Shown one piece after another: positions 54,296-64,000 of a stretch of 64,000 nt of DNA. Positions within the stretch are counted from its first letter, which is position 1. Each line of letters begins with the position of its first letter. Source of the DNA: Allodiplogaster sudhausi (lineage: Eukaryota; Nematoda; Chromadorea; Rhabditida; Diplogasteridae); NCBI GenBank assembly GCA_945643635.1, contig CALZFC010000020.1, forward strand, positions 724,001 through 788,000, given 5' to 3'. The notes beneath the pieces are model-generated. The model was not told where the DNA came from. It saw nothing but the letters and a program-made list of their open reading frames with translations, and did not search any database. The position numbers and the translations under genes are program-made.

Positions 54296-56017
54296 TTAGT
54301 CCAGGAAGGAACTCTCAACGAATTTCACCTTCTTCGTCGAGCCCGATCGGTTGTCGTCCTTCTTGTCAGCAGAAGTGTGTCTCAAGATTCCTCGCGGATT
54401 CGCAATTTCCGCGAACATCTCGTTTGCCTTGCTCTTCGCGGGGTTGCCTGCCTTCGGCCTAACCACCAGCGGAGTAGCCCACTCCGCGGTCTCAACAGGA
54501 CTGATGATGACTTTCGCGATCCGCTTGTCCAGCGCTTCCGGCACCTGCGGGCGCCTGGCGAAAGTTGCGTTCCTTGTCCAGAACTGCCTTGGCTGCACGT
54601 TTGCATCTTCCTTGAACCTGAGCGATGCCTTTGTCCTCTTGCACTTGCCAAGGTCTTTGCAGACGAACTCTGCACTCTCCATGTCGATTTTCCTGATTCG
54701 CGGCACAGTTCTCTCCTTGCTGAGTTCCTTCTTGAGCTGGTTCACGCTGTAAAACAGCCGATTCAGGTCCAGCTTCAACGCCATGATTGCGTTCCGCCCA
54801 CACAGGGCTTGGCCGCGACCATCCAACACGTGGATCCACTCAGTCGCCTTCTTCCCATTGCACTTGAATTCAGCCTTGAACTTGCCCAGGAACGAGAGTT
54901 TTGCGCCAGCGTATGCTTTCGCGCACTCTTTCTCTCTTTTCAGTTGTGGCTTGCCCAGGCTCCTCCATGCTTCTTTGTCAATGATTGTCATCTCTGCGCC
55001 TGTGTCGAGCTCCATCTTCAGTGACTTTCCGTTGACTCCAAGCTTGAAGTACGGGGGTGAGACTCGGCTCATCACCCTGCCCACTCTCCGGGATTCGGAC
55101 CCTTCGGTCGACGATTCGTCATCGGAGTAACCCAGCCAGTTCTGTCTCTTCCTCGGGCCTTTCTCGGCTCCGTAGGGCTTCTGGTGGCTTTTCTCCGGAT
55201 CCTTGGAGCGACAGTATCGCGCAATATGGCCTGGCTTTCCACACTGGTAGCATTTCCGTTCTGCATTCCATGATCGGCTCTTGTCGCGGAACTTTTGCAT
55301 CCGCTTCCTGTCATTTTCCTCGTGCGATTTCATCATTCCGGCATGGTTCCATTTCTCGGTTCTGTGGATCTCAGGCTCGGTGGGCTTGCCTACGGTACGT
55401 AATCCCGCCATATTAGCCGTCACCACCTCCAGCGCCTTTGCTTTCTCCACCATCTCCGAGAACTTCTCGACCTGCTGTTCCACAAGTCTCTTCCGAGTTT
55501 CCTCAGACTTCATGCCACACACGAATGCCATTCCGAGAATCATGTCAGCGACATCTTTGACTTTCTCGAATTCGCACTTGCGGGAGAGCTGCTGGAGTTC
55601 ACTTGCATACTCTTGCACTGACTGGCCCTCTTTCTGAGAGTGGCGCAGCAACTTCAGCCTTTCGGAGAGCACTAGCACCGGAGGCCTGTGCATCTTCTCC
55701 ATTAGCTGGATCAACTCTGAGTATGTCTTTGTCTTCGCTCCTCCAGCCGCATTCTCCATTCCTGCATAGTTGACTTCTCCAACTTCCATCAGGAACATGA
55801 GCTTCTTGTTCTCCTCATCTTTGATTCCACGCAACTTCAGAGAGTTCTCGAAAAGCTTCAGCCAGATTCGGATGTTCTGTCCAGGCACAAATGGGCTTAC
55901 GCGACCCATTCCAGACATCATCAACACCGGCGAAACGGTGGAATTTGCCAAAGGTACGCTGCTGCCACTGCCTTCCTTTTCCGATTCAATGGCCATTTTG
56001 CTCTCACTCTCTTTCAC
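54296..56017 (-). CDS. Gag-protease polyprotein of the RT-less LTR element, right copy, 573 aa
   Basis: Same length and domain order as the left copy: gag, CX2CX4HX4C knuckle, DTGA protease, truncated RT entry and basic tail. The copies differ at only a handful of bases. One changes V to A after KPYG (52431 against 55170); others are silent (for example 51845 and 52677 against 54584 and 55416). The expected product is a particle-forming Gag with its own protease, needing another element's RT and integrase to move. Confidence 0.9.
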   Translation of the reverse strand: MKESESKMAIESEKEGSGSSVPLANSTVSPVLMMSGMGRVSPFVPGQNIRIWLKLFENSLKLRGIKDEENKKLMFLMEVGEVNYAGMENAAGGAKTKTYSELIQLMEKMHRPPVLVLSERLKLLRHSQKEGQSVQEYASELQQLSRKCEFEKVKDVADMILGMAFVCGMKSEETRKRLVEQQVEKFSEMVEKAKALEVVTANMAGLRTVGKPTEPEIHRTEKWNHAGMMKSHEENDRKRMQKFRDKSRSWNAERKCYQCGKPGHIARYCRSKDPEKSHQKPYGAEKGPRKRQNWLGYSDDESSTEGSESRRVGRVMSRVSPPYFKLGVNGKSLKMELDTGAEMTIIDKEAWRSLGKPQLKREKECAKAYAGAKLSFLGKFKAEFKCNGKKATEWIHVLDGRGQALCGRNAIMALKLDLNRLFYSVNQLKKELSKERTVPRIRKIDMESAEFVCKDLGKCKRTKASLRFKEDANVQPRQFWTRNATFARRPQVPEALDKRIAKVIISPVETAEWATPLVVRPKAGNPAKSKANEMFAEIANPRGILRHTSADKKDDNRSGSTKKVKFVESSFLD

Positions 56018-56217
56018 ACAGCGGCTGTTATTCAGGAGTTCTCACGGCTGCACTTTTCGCCAGTTGTGGACTGGGTACTCGGGAGCTCTCAACTACACTG
56101 ATAGCCTGCTGTACTCTTTCACACTGGTTTCAACACAGGAGTTCTACACTCAACTGCTCGCCAGTTACCTCTTTCACTCTGGCAGCAACTCAGGAGTTCT
56201 AGCCTCGACTGATCGCC

Positions 56218-56747
56218 AGTTGTAATCTTTCGTCCTTGCCAGAAAAGGATAGATTACAAGGTTTTCTCGTTCTCACCAAACTGGCCTCTCACACAAACGC
56301 CAGATATCGTACGGCGAGACGCTCTCGCCAGCAACCTCTTGCTGTATCTCTCACGAGTCCTCCTGGACTCTTTTATCTCTCTCACCTAACTCTCTCACTG
56401 GCCGTACTCCTTTCTTATTCCTCTTCCTTATCCTCACTCCTCTTCCGATCACCGCCGGAACCTGAAAGGAGGGGGACAGAGGGAACGACGACCGGCCGCA
56501 GAGATCCGAGAGTCTTGAGATGAGATGCGGGAACACAGAGAAGAACACTTAGAACCGAACAGAACAATCGTAGCACAGGAAACAACATTTATTCACGGGT
56601 AGGAGGGGGTTTATAAAGGAATGGAAGATGTAGTCCTTGCGGACAATGGGATGTACTCTGGGAAGGATGATGCAGGTGTAATTATTCCTAATTTCCCTTT
56701 TATCAGAAAGTCACGTATTCTACTTATTTACACATAACTCCACAACA
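56218..56747 (-). repeat. LTR 3 (530 bp), outer 5' LTR
   Basis: Begins (minus) TGTTGTGGAG beside the CTCTC duplication and ends CAACT at the primer-binding site. Differs from LTR 2 at a few bases (TATCAGAAAG at 56701 against TATCCCAAAG). Confidence 0.9.
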
Positions 56748-56753
56748 CTCTCT

Positions 56754-57446
56754 ATGTACAAGCCCGATGTAGTTGCAATATGTGAGACCTGGCTAAATTC
56801 AAATATTCTTGATTGTGAATTAGTTACCATTTTGCCTTATAATATTTTCCGCGCCGATCGGCTTGCAAAACGTGGTGGTGGCATCCTGATTCTTTGCTCT
56901 CACTACATAGATGCAGTTCCTGTAAAATTTTCACTAAAATCTAATTGTGATGTTCTTGCTGTTGATCTTAGTTCTCCTCTCACTGTGTCGCGCACTCGCC
57001 TTGTCCTTGCTTACCGGCCTCCATCCACCACCTCTGCTCAGAACTCGGCTCTTTTCAACTGCCTAGATTCTCTACTTGCGGTCCCCCATGCTGCCATTCT
57101 ACTAGGTGATCTTAATTTGCATATTGATTGGTCTTCTGTTTCAACTTCTACATCTTCGGCATGTGTTAGTGGGCAGCCCAAGATACTTCTTGACCTCTCC
57201 AATGATCTAAATTTGATTCAATATGTTCCTTCCCCCACTCGTGGTGATAAAGTGCTAGATGTTGTCTTAGGCCCTCCTGGCTGCATTTTCGCTTGTGTTA
57301 CATCTGCTCCTTTCTCCTCCTCTGATCACTCTGTTGTCAATTTTGAGCTCTCTCTCAATACTCCTCCTTTCGTATCCGAGCCTCTTTCTTTCGTAAAACT
57401 GATTATTCCCGGCTTTCTTCTGCTCTCTCTTCGATTTCATGTATAG
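56754..57446 (+). pseudogene. LINE ORF2, endonuclease part
   Basis: Apurinic-type endonuclease signatures in order: VVAICETWLNSNI (catalytic Glu), LVLAYRPPS, AAILLGDLNLHIDWSS (GD.N) and SSSDHSVVNFEL (SDH). These nick the target DNA to prime reverse transcription. It continues ORF2 from the other side of the LTR insertion. The frame ends at a stop at 57446, with RT resuming in another frame. Confidence 0.8.
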
Positions 57447-57532
57447 ATGCATTTGATGGGTTTTCCTCTATTGATGAGTTACATGAGCGGTTTCTCGCTG
57501 TCCTTTCGTCTCACCTCTACGAATTTACTCCT

Positions 57533-59501
57533 TTGCGCTCGAAACGCGTCCCTTTCGATTCTTACCCTCCGCACATTAAGGCGCTCATCGCTCATAAATC
57601 TGCACTATGTCCCAAATTTAATTGCCATCCGGTACGCGACGAATACCGCCGTGTTTGCGCAAGGATCTCTCGTGAAATAGAAAAGTACAACCGTAATTGT
57701 GAAACATGTGTTATGCAGTCCTCCAGGTCTCTCTTTGCTTATGTTGGCTGCCGTCTGAAGAGTCTCCCCACTTTTGGCTCACTTTCTGACTCCTCTATCA
57801 TTCAATATATTGGCGACCTTGCAAAAGCGAATGCCCTAGCTGACCACTTTTCCTCGGTTTTTATAAAGGATGATGGCTTTCTTCCAGATCTCTCTCATTG
57901 TCTTCCTCTTTTACATTCTCTCACTGATATCATAATCATGCCGCAAACTGTGATGAAGCATCTTAAGCGACTTAAGCGCTCTGTCTCTCTTACTGCAGAA
58001 AACATCCCCCAAATTGTCTATCGCGAATGCGCCACAGCCTTAGCTGAGCCACTGAGCTACATTTTTAACCTCTCTCTGTCTCTCGGGCACGTTCCATCTC
58101 TCTGGAAACAATCAATTGTGATTCCTCTTAACAAAATAGGTATGCCAACGCAAGTTGAGCATTTTCGTCCTATCTCTCTGTCCCCTGCTCCAATTAAAGT
58201 TTTTGAGAGATGCTTACGACCTAAGTTGTTGTGGTGGTCTAATCTTAACAAACTTATTCCGTCCCACCAGCATGGTTTTTGTTTCTGTCGAGACTAACCT
58301 GCTTGCATCGACGAATGATTGGATAACTGCACTGGACAAGCGATTATGCTCTGACATTTTGTACTATGACTTTGCTAAATCATTTGATGTTGTCTCTCAC
58401 GTTAAGCTTATTAATAAACTTTCAATTCTTGGTATTGGTGGCGATCTGTTAAGGTCCTTTTTGTCGCATAGGTCTTTCAAAGTGCGTGTAAATCACTCTC
58501 TGTCGGGTCCGAAAGATGTTGTCAGTGGTGTGCCACAAGGCTGTGTCCTGTCCCCTCTCCTTTTCATACTTTTCATTTCGGATCTACCACAACTTTTGTC
58601 GCCCCAATCCCTCGTAAAATGCTATCTTTTCGCAGATGACCTAAAACTATACACCTCTTTCGATCCTAACTCACCTCACCGTGCTCACGATCAACTTTCT
58701 CAATCTTCTCTTGCACTATCAGATTACTGCCAAAACATGCAGTTAACCATCGCTCACCAAAAGTGCAGCGTTTTGCACCTAGGCAAAGCTAATCCAAAAC
58801 TCCCTTACCCTCTCTCTCCTACATCAAACTTCTCAATTGCTCGTCTTCCTGTCCTCGATCTGGGAATTCTCATTGATCCTGATCTATCTTTCACGGCTCA
58901 TATAGAATCTATTTGCCGACGTGCATTATGTTTAGTATATGCTCTTTTTCGCTCACTTAAGTCTAAAAATCCTTCGATTTATGTTAAATGCTATAATGCT
59001 TATGTTATACCGATTTTAGAATTCTCATCTATTGTCTGGTCACCATATAAGAAGAAATTGATTTATAAGCTAGAGAATGTGCAACATGTCTTTACGCGTT
59101 TACTTTATATTCGTTGTTCTGCCGTTTCTCCATCTCTCTCGTTCGCTAATCTTCCTTGCTATAGTACACGCCTTCAACTATTCTCTCTTCCATCTCTCTT
59201 ATTAAGACGTACTCGTATTGATCTGATATTCTTTTATAAGATTTTGAACCAACTTGTAGATGTAGAAGTTAGTAAGTTTATTACTTTCAAGGCATGCAAT
59301 GGCCGTTTGTCTGTTCATAACTTTCACATTCCTAGATGGAAGCTTCTTATTCGTCGTAATAGTTTTGCTGTTCGAATGCCTAGTCGATACATGTCAGTTC
59401 CTACTTCAGCAGTGCAATCTCAGAGTCTTGCTATCTTTAGGAAACATATTCAGAGCTTACCGCTTTTAGAAATTCTTCGAATAGATCATGTCAATCTTTA
59501 A
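57533..59501 (+). pseudogene. LINE ORF2, reverse transcriptase part, frameshifted
   Basis: A first frame (57533-58297) holds the finger region (QSIVIPLNKIG, FRPISLSP, FERCL). A shift near 58275 moves to the second frame (to 59501), with YYDFAKSFDVVSHVKLINKL, GVPQGCVLSPLLFILFISDL and the active site YLFADDLKLY. The C-terminal part (NAYVIPILEFSSIVWSPYKK, LFFYKILNQLVD-type) is as in CR1/Jockey LINEs. Catalytic residues remain, but the frameshifts prevent a full product. Confidence 0.85.
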
Positions 59502-59869
59502 TTTTACTTTCGTATTTCTTTCTTCTTTTTATGCAGTGCAGAGCGTTTTATTTGCTTTACCTTCTCGGTAACATTACTTCTATATTCCCCTCCCCCTCTC
59601 TTACCCCTCCTGCTGCACCCTGTTCCTCTTGGTGTGTGGCACCAGCACATACCTCACGTGCTGTAGGGGCTTGGCCCACCCCTCGGGAAGTTGCGCACCC
59701 CACTCTCTATCCGTCACATGCCAGGTGGTTCAGGGTTGCTAGCCATCCTCACCCCCCCCCCCTCTTTCATTAGTCTGCACTGGTAGCATGACGTGGTACT
59801 ATTTTCACTTGATTATGCTGTCACATCTTTTAACGATGTATGAATAAATAAATAAATAAATGTATTGTC

Positions 59870-60475
59870 GTTAACAACTTGTTCGTATTGCTCGCATATA
59901 GCCAAGGAAGAATCCGGTACATTTTCTCTGGCAATTCCATTGCTGTCCATTTGTATATCTCTTATTTAATTTCTCCTTCTTTCTCTTCCATCGCCCCCTC
60001 GTAATTCACCGCATCCACTTCAATTTCCGCCTACGACCATTTCGCTGTTCACGTGCGGCCAATTGAATTATTCAGAGTTATGTAGTTTAAACATCTTATA
60101 CGGCGGCCGCCGAGATCGAGGCACTCGCGAAATAAAAGATTGCAATGTAATTGTACTCAAAGACCTTACACATGCATTAAAAAATGCGCTCAACTACTGA
60201 TGTAGCAACCACTTTATTCTTTTTTTGCTTAATAATACAAAAGGCTAACGTGGCTTAGTACGAAGAATATCGATGTTTTGTTGCCATTTACGAATATTGC
60301 GTTTTGCACTCATCGATCAGAAGAAGAACGGATTGAAAAGTAATCATAGTGGAAAAAATGTTATGAATAATAAAAGCAAATATATTTTTAAAAAAAACAG
60401 ACACGCACATCCGTATTCGTTGATGGCACGTTGAAATCGATCAACGTCATTAGAGCGCATTCCGCATGCAAAGCG
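59870..60475. other. Remainder of receptor unit 6's 5' flank
   Basis: Continues the alignment with 16790-17345 (TCGCATATAGCCAAGGAAGAATCC ... CCGTATTCGTTGAT). It includes a segment around 60075-60120 (ATGTAGTTTAAACATC, GGCCGCCGAGATCG) that is missing at 17 kb and repeated at 60785-60830. An R1 scrap (CATGCAAAGCGGAAGCAGGGG) ends it. Confidence 0.6.
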
Positions 60476-60499
60476 GAAGCAGGGGCGGCACAAGCTCAT

Positions 60500-61370
60500 C
60501 GTGGCGGTTCGAATTATGCATTATTAGAGCTCTTTGAAATACCTTAGAGAACTTTGATGACGGTGTCATAGGTATAAAATTTTATTCCGAGGATATGTTT
60601 TTTTTGGTTACCAACCCAAAGTGGAACTACACTCCTTCAAATTTACTGCCCAAAGTCATAATAACATAAGACTGTGTTACAAGTAAAAGAGTCTAAGGAA
60701 ACCTAATTTTAAAAATTGATTTGTTTATGAAATCAAGCATGTTCCTGGCAAAGAATTTTTTTCAGACGAAGTATTTAGAGCTATGTAGTTTGAACATCTT
60801 ATACGGTGGCCGCCGAGATCGCCGGCACTTGTGATGGACATTTAATAGAGTGGAGTTGAAGGTAGGCTTTTTAACACCTTTAATGTTAATTATAGACAAA
60901 AAAATTAATTTTAGATTAAAAAAAGGAGTGTATTTGTATAAAATGCTCGAAAAAAGGTACTGACAATTTGGGTATATAGCAATTGAAATATTTAAACAAA
61001 TAAGTCAACCAAAAATCTATATCTTATAAAACGTTTTAACCATGTTTTAAGAAGGCCAAAACTACGAAACTATCGCTGCCGTCTAGAAGAACGACGTCTT
61101 CAAGAAGATCTTCACACTTCGAATTCTTTACTTAATTATTTCAACACTTGATCAATAGTTACGTTAAATCTCGCCATTTAATTTTTAATAATTTTTTTTT
61201 TATTTACTTCTCTTCCCTTTTTCGTTGCTTCTCTAACGGGTGCTATCGCATTGGGTCATTTTTTGATGGTAAGCTCATTCTTTTGCTTCAAATCCTTCTT
61301 TCCTTTCGTTGTGTCTCCAATCTGATAATTATGAAAAGTAAAGCTGGTATGAAAAGGAGGGACTGATTGA
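60500..61370. other. Stretch without a recognisable gene
   Basis: Contains the second 45-bp GGCCGCCGAGATCG repeat (60785-60830) and a module (60620-60775) resembling 63220-63370 and 17730-17800. The plus-strand frame at 61148-61366 is compositionally biased and unsupported. Confidence 0.4.
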
Positions 61371-61539
61371 TGTATTCTACATTTGTCGAAGGTTTCCTAT
61401 TCTTTTATTTTCATTTCCAAAACAAGGCATGAGCAAGACTATTTCCTGCAAATCATGATTATATTGCAAGCATAGAACAATAGTCTTTATCGCACAAAGA
61501 ATGGAGCGAGAGAGGGGGAAAAGGGAGGAAATAGGGGAA

Positions 61540-63175
61540 TCACTTGAGCGCTCTGCGCAGCTGCCTTCCGTTGAGGACGGCGGAGACGGATCGCTTGCGA
61601 GGCTTGCGGGACGACACGGAAGTCGCAGGGGAATCTGCAAGAGAGAGAGAGAGAGAGAGAAGGGGACAGAGGGAGAGAGAGATAAGGGCAGAGAGAGAGA
61701 TGAGAGAGAAAAGGCAAAAAAGAGGCTTGAAAGACCAGAGAGAATGGGCAGTGGAAGGGTAGGATGCAGTGGACGAGTAGCAGCGTACTCATGGAGGAGA
61801 GCGGGCCGGAGAGCGTGGAGTGGCTGCTGTTCTTGGCGGCGGCGAAGTGAGGGCAGCTCTCCTTGTGCTGCTTGCGCCGCGCCGTCTTCACTTACGACGG
61901 GTGAATCTGAATGGCAATACATGAGTGGCATTTAACAAATATTTCCAGTTTCCAAGGTGATATCAGAAAATAGCTTATGCTTACTGTAATCGATAGTGAA
62001 TAACTCTTGTGCCAACGTTTTTAAACTTCTTTTTCTTATATAAATAAAGTTAGCCTTTTAGGCAGAGTTCATACTACAATATATAAATTAAGCATGATTC
62101 GTTCTCTGACGCTGGCCATGCTGCCGCTTCCCTGCTTCGGCCGGCTCGCAACCGCGAGGTGAGCCGAGCCGCCGACGATGAATTCGCCTAGCAGCGAGGA
62201 CAGCGTGGAGTGGCTGCTGTTCTTGGCGGCGGCGAAGTGAGGGCAGCTCTCCTTGTGCTTCTTGCGCCGTGCCGTCTTCACCTGCAACGGGTAAAGCTGA
62301 ATGGAAAAGTTATTGGCAGCTAACAAATAAGTTCTAATGAGTAATATTGCAGATTCTGAAGAAGAGATCAGAAGATCGCTAACGATAGTAGTTTTCATAC
62401 ATATTTTTTTCTTAGTAAACTTATCCTTTTAACAAATTTAATAATACAATATATATTCAGATTGATTCGTATTCTAACGCTGGCCATGCTGCCGCTGTTC
62501 TGCTTCTGCCGGCTGTCAACCGCAAGCTGTGCCGAGCCGCCGACGACGAAGCAGCGAGGACGCGGGCACGCTCACCTTGGACAACGACTTTTTACATATT
62601 TAAATACCTGGCTTATATTTCTAAATAAACGCACTGCGCGAATTATACAATAAAACAGTGAAGGAGTTTTTTTCCGAAAACTTTAAAGGATCAATTTTGA
62701 GACTGCCATTATTCATTTCGGCTTCATCACTTTTTCGTGACAATTCGAAATTATGGATTTTTGAAATGGAACAATAAAAATTATTCAGTCACAAAGTGCT
62801 GAAAGTTTCGAAGAGCAGATAGTGGACCTTGAAAGGGATGCCGGGCACGATGAGTGACTTAAGCGCTTTCTCTGTAGAGGTGATCACCTAAAGTGATAAA
62901 ATTTAAATTTGAACATATAATTATTGTCTGGATTTCGAGCAAAAGATCTTCCCCTGCTAAACTAAATTTATCAAAGAGCTTTCAGATCATGATTTGTTTG
63001 AAAACATACTGCGAAGGATTCTCTGCTAACCCCAAGAATATCATTCTTGATGAGCTCCTGCTGCTCGGATTCGCTGAGTCGCACAGAGACCATTGTGAAT
63101 GGAGAGGAGAAGTCGGAGAGCTGGAAGAGAATCGACCAAGCGCGGCCGAGGATCAGAGGAGGAATGAACGGGTAA
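61540..63175 (-). CDS. Receptor-like gene, 3' exons with repeated C-terminal exons
   Basis: Minus-strand exons: 63175-63031 (YPFIPPLILGRAWSILFQLS, SSPFTMVSVRLSESEQQELI) and 62888-62829 (VITSTEKALKSLIVPGIPFK) join in phase. A third exon reads KTARRKxHKESCPHFAAAKN, SSHSTLS and exists in two full versions (about 62285-62160 and 61885-61789) and a 5'-truncated third (about 62570-62470). 61634-61540 ends the gene (RKPRKRSVSAVLNGRQLRRA, stop TGA). The first exon looks like TM7 of a chemoreceptor with a long basic tail, but the family is not certain. The acceptor of the 61885 exon has lost a G, so the 62285 version may be the one used. The 5' part is not resolved. Confidence 0.45.
61640..61720. repeat. 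GA microsatellite in the intron
   Basis: GAGAGAGAGA runs at 61640-61700 with impure extensions; the frames across it are artefacts. Confidence 0.85.
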
Positions 63176-63229
63176 CTAGCCGAAGCAATAGGAAAGCAGG
63201 CTTTTGGCACGTCCTGCTAATGCACTCCT

Positions 63230-63860
63230 TTAATTCACTGTCCAAAGTCAGAATGAATTAAATCTACATTGCATAAAAGTAGAAGAGTCATAGGATATGT
63301 AGTTTTTTTTTTAAATTTGTTAATGAACTCAAGCATTGTTCTGTCAAAGAAAATTTTCAGACGAATTATTATTATTTTTTAAACATGTTGATTAAAATAT
63401 CGTGCATATTTGATTGCCAATTACTAAAATATTCGACTTTCAAAAAGAGCCGTCGCATATGCCAGAGGTCTATTATAGAAATGGTTATTATGACTATCAT
63501 TGGATATCGATAAAAGTAGTTCATCCAATGATGATAGAGAGAGAGAGGGGAAGAGAAAGAGAGACAATGTCAAGTAAAGATGATCTTGCCCCAACGTAAG
63601 CAGCCGCATACACATTTGAATTTTGGAAGCCAATCGTTGCACTGATCCATTTCATGAGAGAGAACGAGGGAGAAAGGAGAGAGAGAGAGAGAGAAAGAGA
63701 GAGAAGAGTGAGACTGAGGTAAGCATTGCACAACTCGTTACTTTACACCTCATTTAATCATAATTAGAGCAAAATGTCATTATATATCTCAATATCTCTC
63801 GCTCTCTCTCACACACCTACTCTCCCCTCTAACATTAGCTCCTTCAGAGTCTCAACTCCA
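63230..63860. other. Upstream region with GA/CT tracts
   Basis: GA tracts at 63535-63565 and 63655-63715, and a CT tract at 63795-63830. A minus frame WISATIGFQNSNVYAAAY (about 63650-63597) could be an upstream exon of the gene that ends at 61540; its splice sites are not convincing. Confidence 0.3.
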
Positions 63861-63879
63861 CCTCAGTTCCACTTCGAAA

Positions 63880-64000
63880 ATGCACGACATCCACCCGGTT
63901 GCGTCCTTCTCCTCTTCTTCCTGGTCCGTTATCGCAGCCAGTGAGTCGCTTCTAGTCCTCGTTTCCACTGCCCCTGACAATGAGCAGCTCCTACGTGAAC
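63880..64000 (+). CDS. Start of a plus-strand gene cut by the window end
   Basis: The ATG at 63880 opens 40 codons to the end of the window: MHDIHPVASFSSSSWSVIAA then SESLLVLVSTAPDNEQLLRE. There is a possible first membrane segment (WSVIAASESLLVLVST). An internal GTGAGT (63940) could be a donor instead. Product unknown; a membrane receptor would fit the neighbourhood. Confidence 0.4.
   Translation, partial: MHDIHPVASFSSSSWSVIAASESLLVLVSTAPDNEQLLRE

Larger units (their letters stand above)
50746..56747 (-). mobile_element. Tandem RT-less Ty3/gypsy-like LTR element (LTR-gag-LTR-gag-LTR)
   Basis: Three LTRs enclose two internal regions in one orientation (minus). The outer flanks are CTCTC on both sides (50741-50745 and 56748-56752), a 5-bp target duplication, so the whole array is one insertion enlarged afterwards. 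The period is 2739 bp. The internal regions encode gag plus protease only. The deletion that removed RT, RNase H and integrase is the same in both, so it predates the tandem duplication. Recombination between LTRs of sister copies explains the shared middle LTR. Confidence 0.9.
49766..59862 (+). mobile_element. CR1/Jockey-like LINE, interrupted by a tandem LTR array
   Basis: The 5' end has three copies of CTCTCACTCTGCCACTT-like units (49766-49812). ORF1 (49889-50745), an LTR-element insertion (50746-56747), endonuclease (56754-57446), reverse transcriptase (57533-59501), a C-rich 3' UTR and a tail of AATAA units (59845-59861) follow. Without the insertion it is about 4.1 kb. It sits inside receptor unit 6: 49390-49755 and 59870-60470 are continuous at 16.4-17.35 kb. 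At least two frameshifts make it inactive. Confidence 0.85.

Noticed and set aside
61501..61935. 144-codon plus frame
   Set aside because: Antisense to receptor-like exons and largely a GA microsatellite (KREREREKGTEGERD).
1..64000. CRISPR array or bacterial-type operon
   Set aside because: No regularly spaced short direct repeats; introns and MSP genes show animal nuclear DNA.

Overview
The window is animal DNA from a nematode. Two intact major sperm protein (MSP) genes settle this, because MSP is nematode-specific. Short spliced genes with T-rich AG acceptors and several families of multi-exon seven-transmembrane (7TM) chemoreceptor genes agree. The genus cannot be read from the sequence; a free-living rhabditine such as a Pristionchus relative is only an inference. 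There is no operon-style gene packing, no CRISPR array and no rRNA gene.

Layout. 1-300: 3' end of a LINE. 1336-2823 (minus): an eight-exon gene, open throughout, that I read as a BEN-domain-like protein. 4219-4658 and 13826-14270: two copies of a G-rich inverted-repeat element in opposite orientation. 4.7-8.7 kb (plus) and 9.97-17.4, 21.3-22.0, 29.9-31.6, 37.1-42.0 and 44.0-49.8 kb (minus orientation): at least six copies or fragments of one receptor-cluster unit holding three 7TM modules, here called X, W and Y. 18608-20342: two MSP genes head to head. 22642-29915 (minus): a nine-exon srt-class chemoreceptor, probably a pseudogene, with a TTAA-flanked element in each of its first two introns. 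31264-37035: a 2.3-kb near-perfect inverted duplication, each arm carrying the 3' part of another chemoreceptor gene. 49.77-59.86 kb: a CR1/Jockey-like LINE split by a tandem LTR-gag-LTR-gag-LTR array of an RT-less Ty3/gypsy-like element. 59.87-60.5 kb: the rest of the interrupted receptor unit. 61.5-63.2 kb: minus-strand receptor-like exons with tandemly repeated C-terminal exons. 63880-64000: the first codons of a plus-strand gene that leaves the window.

How it fits together. The functional content is sperm (MSP), chemosensation (several receptor classes, mostly decayed) and one nuclear-type protein. The rest is a layered record of transposition: receptor units duplicated, a LINE entered one unit, an LTR element entered the LINE (5-bp CTCTC duplication), and the LTR element then expanded in tandem by LTR recombination. 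Exon limits below were fitted by eye from GT/AG signals and reading phase and are models, not transcripts.
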